The notes under the pieces were generated by a model. The model ran no database searches, had not been told where the DNA came from, and worked only from the letters and a program-made list of their open reading frames with translations. Shown piece by piece: positions 57,745-64,000 of a DNA stretch of 64,000 nucleotides (position 1 is its first letter; every line of letters starts with the position of its first letter). A program made the translations under genes and the position numbers. The stretch is from contig OZ246009.1 in assembly GCA_965230535.1 (NCBI GenBank), positions 1,612,001-1,676,000 of the forward strand. The letters are read 5' to 3'. The DNA comes from JAUILH01 sp965230535. Lineage in GTDB: Bacteria > Bacteroidota > Bacteroidia > Flavobacteriales_D > JAUILH01.

Positions 57745-60700
57745 ATGAAGTATTTATTGTATTCAATTGTGTTAATGATGGCCGTTTCATGTGGAGATTC
57801 AGGCCGCACGGATAGTGAGGTGAAAGAAGGTGGAGACATGGCCAAAGATGATGGGGTTAATCAGATGGAAGACATGGCTACCGAAGAAAAAGCGGAAGCA
57901 GCCGAAGGAGATGCTGATGAAGGTGGAGATGACAAGCCTTTAAAAACATGGAAACGCTCGGAAAAAGGAATCAATGAAGCCACATTGATGATTGGAGATG
58001 AGGAATTCCTAATGCCCAAAGGAGCTAAAATGGCGCTTAAGGTAGATGGTTTCAGAGCAAGAGTTCTTATAGATTATATGTTCTATTCCGATTACGACTA
58101 CATGCTGGAAGGCACGTTTAAAATGAAATTACCTCAGGGGGCTTCTCCGTATTATTTTGCTTTCGGTGAATCGGTTAAGGTCAGTAAAGACAGTGTAATT
58201 CTTGAAAACGAGATCACTAAGAAGCCTTTCGATGGTGACATGGAATTGAGCATAGAAAGTATTGAAGAGCGTATGTCCGAAGAATGGACCGAGCCCAAAA
58301 TCGCCAGAGTAGTGGAGAAGGAAAAAGCGACTTTGGCCTACGGAAATACGGTTAGAAGAAGAATTGATCCGGCTTTGGCGGAATGGGCAGGAGCAGATGT
58401 CTTTAACTTCAGAGTGTATCCATTGAATCCCAAAACCATGCATAGAGTAGTGATTGGATATGATGTTGATTTAACTGAGATAGGAAACGACCAATTACTG
58501 AAATTTAATGTGCCTCTAGTAGATGGTCCCATGGTCTTGGATGCAGAAGTGGCCAATATCCCTGGGATCAGAACCATATTACCTTCTGGCGTGAATGCAA
58601 GAACAACCAACGGTAAGCAACAATTCAGAGTGCTCAATAAACAAATGAGCGAGTTAAATATCAGATACAGAGCTTTGAAGAATGTAAGTTTGCAATCTCA
58701 GGCAGACGATTTAAGAGAAGCTTATTTCGTGAGCAAGATTTCCCCAAACATTCCTAAAACTGCCAGCCAAAACACCAGTGAAAACGCCATCGTGATGCTG
58801 GATCTTTCCTTGAGCTCGCGTCCGGATAAATTCAATATTTGGTTAGATATGACAAAGGCTTTGCTTTTAAACAATCAATCTAAAATCAAAACCTTCAATG
58901 TGCTGATGTTTAACATTGAGTCTTTTTGGTGGAAAGAAACTCCCGTTTCCAATACACCAGCCAACGTTCAGGCCTTCTTAAACTACGCTTCAAATCTGGC
59001 CCTGGAAGGAGCCAGTGATATAGGACAGGCCATACAAAGCACAAATACAGTAGCCTGGGCGAAAAATTCAAGCGATAATGTGTTTTTAATGAGCGATGGA
59101 GCAGATACCTGGGGGGAAACCGATCCTAATCTTATCATGAAATCATTTGATAATAAGGATCATTTGTTTGTGTTTAATACCGGACTCAGTGGAACTTCAT
59201 CTGATAAGTTAAACGTACTTGGAAAGCTCGGAAAAGGCGCTTTGTTCACAATTACAGGAGAAGCTGAGATTAGCAAAATCAGTCAGGCGATTCAATACAC
59301 GCCATGGAGAATTAAGTCGATTAAAGTGGATGGCTCAGACGACTTTATTGTTGAGGGTGACCTTCAGTACCTTTATCCTGAACAAACACTTAAGATTACC
59401 GGTAAGGGTAAAATCAGAAAAGGCGGAAAAACGAAAATAACTTTAAGTCAGAATGGTCAAACCAGAGAAATTCAAGTTTCAAATTCACAGGTATTAAACT
59501 CTGAATTGGCTTTTAGAGCTTTCGGTCAGGTAGCAACCGAACAATTAGAGAATTTTGCTCACCATTCTGAAAAAATGAGCATAGCTTTTGCCAAACACTT
59601 TGGAATAGCTCGGAAAACCTGTGCATTGTTGATGTTGGATACGGAAGAAGATTATGAGCAATACAACATTCAGTATCAGGAAGAAGCATATGTGATTAAG
59701 TCAAATAACCTTAGCCATTTTCTGAGCAACTTAAAAGATCAGGTGTCGGCCTTGTTGGGCAATGCAAAACTCAAGTTTCAGGCATCTCTTGAAAAGCTAG
59801 AGAAAACGATGGGGGTTGAGTTTACCATTCCGGCTTCAATGGAAGCATTGATGAGTCAATTACCACAATCAAGTTTTGAGGTAAGACAAAAGCCACTGAC
59901 TTGTAAAGTGAGAACTGTTGATCAAATCCAGTCTGCTGAATACGATTCATTGAAACGTGCCAGATTGAACTACGATTATTTAAATCTTATGGCCCAACAA
60001 CGCCTCAACAATCATGGAAAGAATGATGCTTTAAAAACATTGAGTTCTTTGGTAGAGAAGAATTCAGGAAATACAGTAATGGTGAGAGATGTGGCGTACA
60101 CTGCAATGGGATGGTCTCTGTATTCTCAGGCCTATTATCTGTTCAAAAGAGCAGGCAATTCACGACCATATGAGCCTCAAACATACATTGCCATGGGGAA
60201 ATGTCTGGCTGCCATGGGTAATTATGATTTGGCCAGTATGATGTTTGAAATTGTTCTGAATGCACAGTGGGACGGTAGGTTTGGAGAAGTGCACCGAATT
60301 GCTGGTCTGGCTTACCTTGAAGTATTGGAAGATGCACTCAAGTCAAACGACTACCGATTGAAGGATTATGGTTTGCAGAGACAGAAAGGTTTGCGTGAGT
60401 CTCTGAACATTGAAACAGCTGATTTGGTGGTGGTGATTACATGGAACACAGACAACACTGATATTGATTTGCATGTGATTGAACCAAACGGAGAAGAGTG
60501 TTTTTACAGTAATCCTGAAACCAAATTGGGTGGAAGATTAACTCAGGATGTGACACAAGGGTATGGACCGGAAATGTACATTATGAAAGACGCGAAGAAG
60601 GGCAAGTACCAGGTATCGGCTCACTATTACAGTTCTGATAGAAACAGAGCTTCTGCCAGAACTAAAGTGTATGCTACAGTATATGAAAACTGGGGAACCA

Positions 60701-60780
60701 ATCGTCAAAGAAAGCGTGAACAGGTGTTGGTTTTAGAAGATAATAAAGAAGTACACGATATCTTAACCGTTAAGCTATAG
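57745..60780 (+). CDS. large VIT/VWA-type lipoprotein with C-terminal DUF2135-like domain
   Basis: 1011 residues from ATG 57745, which gives a lipoprotein signal (MKYLLYSIVLMMAVSC, Cys16); the longer frame back to 57640 runs through a terminator and is not coding. An acidic linker is followed by a VIT-like domain (about 75-310; GNTVRRRIDPALAEW and FRVYPLNPKTMHRVVIGY), a VWA-like domain starting IVMLDLSLSSRP (a D-x-S-x-S variant of the metal site) with FLMSDGADTWGE, helical/TPR-like repeats (about 750-900), and a C-terminal DUF2135 part (VVVITWNTDNTDIDLHVIEP, then GGRLTQDVTQGYGPE). It is probably anchored at the outer membrane. Role unknown; related proteins are linked to surface adhesion. Confidence 0.82.
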   Translation: MKYLLYSIVLMMAVSCGDSGRTDSEVKEGGDMAKDDGVNQMEDMATEEKAEAAEGDADEGGDDKPLKTWKRSEKGINEATLMIGDEEFLMPKGAKMALKVDGFRARVLIDYMFYSDYDYMLEGTFKMKLPQGASPYYFAFGESVKVSKDSVILENEITKKPFDGDMELSIESIEERMSEEWTEPKIARVVEKEKATLAYGNTVRRRIDPALAEWAGADVFNFRVYPLNPKTMHRVVIGYDVDLTEIGNDQLLKFNVPLVDGPMVLDAEVANIPGIRTILPSGVNARTTNGKQQFRVLNKQMSELNIRYRALKNVSLQSQADDLREAYFVSKISPNIPKTASQNTSENAIVMLDLSLSSRPDKFNIWLDMTKALLLNNQSKIKTFNVLMFNIESFWWKETPVSNTPANVQAFLNYASNLALEGASDIGQAIQSTNTVAWAKNSSDNVFLMSDGADTWGETDPNLIMKSFDNKDHLFVFNTGLSGTSSDKLNVLGKLGKGALFTITGEAEISKISQAIQYTPWRIKSIKVDGSDDFIVEGDLQYLYPEQTLKITGKGKIRKGGKTKITLSQNGQTREIQVSNSQVLNSELAFRAFGQVATEQLENFAHHSEKMSIAFAKHFGIARKTCALLMLDTEEDYEQYNIQYQEEAYVIKSNNLSHFLSNLKDQVSALLGNAKLKFQASLEKLEKTMGVEFTIPASMEALMSQLPQSSFEVRQKPLTCKVRTVDQIQSAEYDSLKRARLNYDYLNLMAQQRLNNHGKNDALKTLSSLVEKNSGNTVMVRDVAYTAMGWSLYSQAYYLFKRAGNSRPYEPQTYIAMGKCLAAMGNYDLASMMFEIVLNAQWDGRFGEVHRIAGLAYLEVLEDALKSNDYRLKDYGLQRQKGLRESLNIETADLVVVITWNTDNTDIDLHVIEPNGEECFYSNPETKLGGRLTQDVTQGYGPEMYIMKDAKKGKYQVSAHYYSSDRNRASARTKVYATVYENWGTNRQRKREQVLVLEDNKEVHDILTVKL

Positions 60781-60785
60781 AGGCC

Positions 60786-61496
60786 TTAAACTCTCTCGAA
60801 TAAAGACTCTACATCTTTTTTTCGGGATCTTGAAATGGGAATGAGGTCTCCGTTTTTGAGGCAAATGGTGTTGTTTTTAATGCGTTTTTCGGCTATGTAT
60901 TGTAGGTTGACTAAGTGCGATTGGTGTGTTCTGATGAACAATTGAGACGCTTCCAATTCCGTCTCCAGTTGTTTCAGGGTTTTCGCAATAACAATGGTTT
61001 TGCCAGCTGAAGAACACAGTATTTTGGTATAGTTTGCCTGAGCTTCACATCTGATAATGTCAGTCAAATCCAGCCATTCACTACCGCCGCGCACCGCTAC
61101 TTTTAGCTTGCCATAAGATGTCCTGGAGCTTTTAATATCATTGATAGCTCTGTGCAAAATTACCTTAAAGTCGATAGGATTAATGGGTTTCAGCAGGTAA
61201 CCAAAAGCCATGTTTTTGAAGGCGTGGAGCGCATAATTGTTATAAGCGGTGGTATAGATAATTTTGAATTTGCTGCAATCTACATTGTCAACGATTTCTG
61301 TTCCCTTGCCGTCTAGTAACTCCATATCCAGAAACACGATTAAGGTTTCGGAGTGGCTTTTCAGAAAGGGGATGGCCTCTTTAACGGAGTCAATTTCTTT
61401 GATAAGTTCTACTTCAGGAGCGTAAAGTTCCAGATAAGATTTTAATGTTACTCTGGCCAAAGATTCGTCTTCTATGATCACCGCTGAAATCTTCAT
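60786..61496 (-). CDS. LytTR-type response regulator
   Basis: 236 residues from ATG 61496, in an ATGA overlap with the kinase gene (a TTG two codons before is an alternative). Receiver domain at 1-120 with the acidic pair E9-D10 and phosphoacceptor D57 (VFLDMELLDGKG), T/S switch (YTTAYNNYALHAF), K in LLKPINPIDF. The LytTR DNA-binding domain at about 130-236 has DIIRCEAQANYTKILC, FIRTHQSHLVNLQYI and GDLIPISRSRKKDV. It forms a two-component system with the neighbouring kinase; target genes are unknown. Confidence 0.95.
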   Translation of the reverse strand: MKISAVIIEDESLARVTLKSYLELYAPEVELIKEIDSVKEAIPFLKSHSETLIVFLDMELLDGKGTEIVDNVDCSKFKIIYTTAYNNYALHAFKNMAFGYLLKPINPIDFKVILHRAINDIKSSRTSYGKLKVAVRGGSEWLDLTDIIRCEAQANYTKILCSSAGKTIVIAKTLKQLETELEASQLFIRTHQSHLVNLQYIAEKRIKNNTICLKNGDLIPISRSRKKDVESLFERV

Positions 61497-63385
61497 TCCC
61501 AAATAGTAATTTTAATGGTGCTGGGGGATTTGTGCTGACTCAACTCAATGCTGTTTTTAGGATTCAACGTTCTGATCCTGCTAAGGCTGATTCCAACGCC
61601 ATGGCCTTCAACAATTTTGAACGATTCCGGAAACCCTTTGCCATTGTCCATCACTTTAATTTCTGTTACCGAATTCATTTTTTTGATGGAAATGGTAATC
61701 TTCCCTGCGTTCTTGTGATTTTTGTCAAGACCATGTTTGATACAATTCTCAACCAAAGGTTGCAAAATAAGTGGAGGAACAGGCGTTGCTGCGTCTGAAG
61801 CGTCTTCAACGGTCAAAGAAATTTTGTCTTCGAACCTCAATCTTTCTAATTCAAAGTATTCTTCGAGCAAGAGTAATTCTTCATGAAGTGGAATACTCGG
61901 AACGTCAGAAAATTCAATACATTTCCTCATAAACATGGAAAACTTGGAAATGTAAATATTGGCTTTTTCCCGTTCATTACTGGCTACCAGTCCCTGAATA
62001 GAGTTTAGAATATTGAAGACCAAATGGGGATTAAGCTGAGCCATCAGGGCTGTAGATTTGAGGTCCAGAACCGATTTCTCCAGCTCGGCACGCACTTGTG
62101 CATCACGAATTCTTTTGTTTTTGTAGAACAGGAAAATCAGAATCAATACCAGTATAGAAATGATGATGATACTATAGAGCCATGTATAGCTCCATTTAAG
62201 AGACGATTGAATTTGCTCTATCTGAGTTTTTAGCAGTTTATTATCGTTAATGGCCTTTTCGTTCTCAAACTTTTGCTGAAGCTTGAGGATATTGATCCTG
62301 TTATCTTCAGAGAGAATGCTATCCTTGATCGCGACATATTCTGCATGATGTTCAAATGCTGCTTTATAATCTCCATGATCATACTGTGTGTGTGATAAAT
62401 ATTTAAGATTACCCATTAAATTATGTAGATGGCCATATTCGCGAGCGAAACCCACAGCTTTTTCCAGATAGATAATACTTGAATCATAATTCCCCATTAC
62501 TCTGTATATTGAGGCGAGATTTGAATAAGACACATCATCGTGTTGATCGATACCCAAAGAGTCATCTATGTCCATTGACCGTCTATAGTATTGTAATGAT
62601 TTTTCATACTCCTTCAGGTCAAAGTATAATGTTCCGAGAGAATTGCTTACATGACCATAGAAAGCTATATTCCCAGTTTCAATAAAAATTGCTTGTGCTT
62701 TTTCAAAGTAGTATTTGGATGAATCATAGGTGTGCTTCCCCAGGTAACAATTGCCAAGGTTTTGATATAGCATACCCAATTGAACGGTAACTTTTGGTAA
62801 GATTAATTGGATCCCCTTCCGCGAAATGGCCATGCATTTATCATATTCCTTAATATCGAAAAAAGCATAGGCTAAATTGAAATTGAGCAAAGACGAAACA
62901 TCCAGGTCGCCAACCTTGTCAGCAATCAGAATTCCGCCGTTAAACTGTTCTACGGCATCTTCATATTCTCCACTTCTCAAAAAAAGACTTCCAAGATCAT
63001 TATAAGATAATGCTACTTGTCTTGATGTAATTTGGTGTTTGTTGGCAGTCTTTATGGCTTGAGAGAAATGTTCCTGAGCTAAATCTGGTTTGTTAAAATT
63101 ACCACTACTAATTCCCATATATCTTTGGGCAATGACAGCTTCTTCGTAGAGTTTTTCTTTTAAGGCTAAATCGAATGCCTGACTGCCATGCTTGAGGCTT
63201 AGTTCAAGGTCTTCTATTTGATATTGCCAGCACAACTCATTATGAATCTTAATCAATTCAGTTGGCGATTCTTCGACTTCAAGTAGGTTCTCCAAACTAT
63301 CAATACTGCCTGGTTGGGCCTGGACGAATCCAAAATTGCCCAATAGCAAAAACAAAAACAGATGATATAGTTTGTCTCTAAACAT
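61493..63385 (-). CDS. TPR sensor histidine kinase, LytS/His_kinase type
   Basis: 630 residues. Signal peptide (LYHLFLFLLLGNFGFVQAQ), then about nine TPR-like helical pairs in the periplasm (about 40-360, e.g. YNDLGSLFLRSGEYEDAVEQF), a coiled coil, one membrane helix at 402-421, and the His_kinase domain with H454 in QLNPHLVFNILNSIQ. The ATPase part has PLILQPLVENCIKHGL (N box) and VMDNGKGFP (G1). Kinase and regulator overlap by ATGA. The ligand is unknown; in this class the TPR part may bind a partner protein. Confidence 0.93.
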   Translation of the reverse strand: MFRDKLYHLFLFLLLGNFGFVQAQPGSIDSLENLLEVEESPTELIKIHNELCWQYQIEDLELSLKHGSQAFDLALKEKLYEEAVIAQRYMGISSGNFNKPDLAQEHFSQAIKTANKHQITSRQVALSYNDLGSLFLRSGEYEDAVEQFNGGILIADKVGDLDVSSLLNFNLAYAFFDIKEYDKCMAISRKGIQLILPKVTVQLGMLYQNLGNCYLGKHTYDSSKYYFEKAQAIFIETGNIAFYGHVSNSLGTLYFDLKEYEKSLQYYRRSMDIDDSLGIDQHDDVSYSNLASIYRVMGNYDSSIIYLEKAVGFAREYGHLHNLMGNLKYLSHTQYDHGDYKAAFEHHAEYVAIKDSILSEDNRINILKLQQKFENEKAINDNKLLKTQIEQIQSSLKWSYTWLYSIIIISILVLILIFLFYKNKRIRDAQVRAELEKSVLDLKSTALMAQLNPHLVFNILNSIQGLVASNEREKANIYISKFSMFMRKCIEFSDVPSIPLHEELLLLEEYFELERLRFEDKISLTVEDASDAATPVPPLILQPLVENCIKHGLDKNHKNAGKITISIKKMNSVTEIKVMDNGKGFPESFKIVEGHGVGISLSRIRTLNPKNSIELSQHKSPSTIKITIWE

Positions 63386-63400
63386 GATTAGCTAAAGCAT

Positions 63401-63433
63401 AAAAGCATGGTAAACCGTCAGGTTCACCATGCT
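63401..63433 (-). terminator. hairpin terminator after the right-edge gene
   Basis: On the minus strand AGCATGGTGAACC pairs with GGTTTACCATGCT, with one bulge, followed by only four T. It lies 26 nt after the stop of the right-edge gene and 15 nt before the histidine kinase ATG. The short T-run makes the termination strength uncertain. Confidence 0.65.
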
Positions 63434-63459
63434 CCCAAATGTAGTTATTTTTGGTTTGC

Positions 63460-64000
63460 TTATTCTACCTTATAATTCATAATGAAGTCTATGATTTTTT
63501 CAGGATCTTCTTCTTCTCCGATGGCTGTCTTTAGTATTTTGGTTTTAACTTTCATTAACTCAACTATTTTCTTTTGAAGCTCGATTTCCTTGATGTAAGA
63601 ATTACTTTCTAATAGAAATTTTCTGGCAATCTTGTATTTTCTCCAAATCAATCCCTCAGTCATTGGAATAGGGTCGTATTTTCTCTTTATTTTATAGTAT
63701 CTCGATTTGAAATTATCGATATCAGCAGCCAGCGCTTTTACATCTTCATCTTCATATTTTTCATTAGCCTTGTTTACAGAGTAGTTAATGGATTTCCAAA
63801 GATCGGTTGTTTTATAATTGCCTTCATGCAAACTGGCGTAGTTCATCAACATGCTACTAATTCCGTTCAAAGTGGAGTTCTTCTCTTCCAGGTTCTTTTT
63901 TTCTTTTCGAGCCTGTTCTTCAGCAAGAGCTTTTTCGTCTTTGGCAAAACTGATTTCTTTCGACTCCAGAAAGTATTTTGAGAATTCATACTTAGTATAA
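63460..64000 (-). CDS. coiled-coil protein of unknown function, 5'-truncated by the window edge
   Basis: The frame runs from the stop at 63460 to the right edge (180 residues visible); the TTG at 63870 is only an internal codon. The visible N-terminal part is rich in E/K/A and likely coiled coil (SFAKDEKALAEEQARKEKKN), followed by helical segments (DLWKSINYSVNKANEKYED, LIWRKYKIARKFLLES). The C-terminus is EEEDPEKIIDFIMNYKVE. Such a coiled coil could be the end of another TPR-type or membrane sensor, but no domain is recognised. The following gene is a TPR histidine kinase on the same strand. Confidence 0.7.
   Translation of the reverse strand, partial: YTKYEFSKYFLESKEISFAKDEKALAEEQARKEKKNLEEKNSTLNGISSMLMNYASLHEGNYKTTDLWKSINYSVNKANEKYEDEDVKALAADIDNFKSRYYKIKRKYDPIPMTEGLIWRKYKIARKFLLESNSYIKEIELQKKIVELMKVKTKILKTAIGEEEDPEKIIDFIMNYKVE

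Overview
The window reads as chromosome of a Bacteroidota bacterium, most likely Flavobacteriales. The grounds are: a Bacteroidota-type omega subunit in a bamD-rpoZ-coaBC-porD-recN block; T9SS/gliding genes (gldI-like, porG-like, porD-like); a fused CcoNO cbb3 oxidase; and promoters of the TTTG-N19-TAnnTTTG type. The genus cannot be fixed from the sequence. No rRNA, tRNA, IS element, CRISPR array or phage was seen, and no gene-free stretch exceeds 300 bp.

0-5.9 kb: the downstream end of what looks like an extracellular contractile injection system (eCIS) locus. A 5'-truncated AAA+ ATPase of the eCIS (Afp15/PVC15) type is translationally coupled to a 1288-residue modular protein (SH3-like, LysM, hydrophobic centre, C-terminal PD-(D/E)XK-like domain). 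That is coupled in turn to a beta-propeller-like protein, the likely immunity partner. This is the best candidate for an unusual system; the structural eCIS genes would lie to the left of the window.

5.9-29 kb: mostly housekeeping. ribH and a TPR protein; recF and a DUF721 gene; ndk; a lipoprotein and a secreted protein; nrnA with three FKBP-type isomerases including a gldI-like gene; a porG-like barrel; an RsmI-like methylase with a low-molecular-weight phosphatase; dnaA; a 5'-nucleotidase split over two genes; a thioesterase; three tandem paralogues of a small secreted carboxypeptidase-regulatory-domain protein; an alpha-oxoamine synthase; bamD-rpoZ-coaBC-porD-recN; fabI.

29-44.9 kb: an outer-membrane barrel protein and a small lipoprotein lead into an accessory cluster. 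It holds three B12-type radical SAM enzymes, one SPASM-type radical SAM enzyme and three methyltransferases, arranged as radical SAM-methyltransferase units with one-base overlaps. Around these are a GT4 glycosyltransferase, a multi-pass membrane protein, and a carbamoyltransferase-SxtJ-DUF5989-SGNH hydrolase cassette that includes a 52-residue gene at 41075-41233. The likely product is a heavily decorated surface glycan, lipid or small molecule; it cannot be named from sequence.

44.9-57.1 kb: microaerobic respiration. ccoI, ccoS, ccoNO, ccoQ, ccoP, ccoG, ccoH and a TauE/DsbD_2-like membrane protein lie on the minus strand. Divergent from them is a radical SAM-queD-cupin-hemN operon. Two similar palindromes (TGACA-NN-tGTCA type) sit before ccoS and in the ccoI/radical SAM divergent promoter region. 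CcoP appears to be a fusion with an extra N-terminal cytochrome c and an internal signal-peptide-like segment.

57.1-64 kb: a CBS-domain protein, a large VIT/VWA/DUF2135-type lipoprotein, a LytTR regulator with its TPR histidine kinase, and a protein truncated by the right edge.
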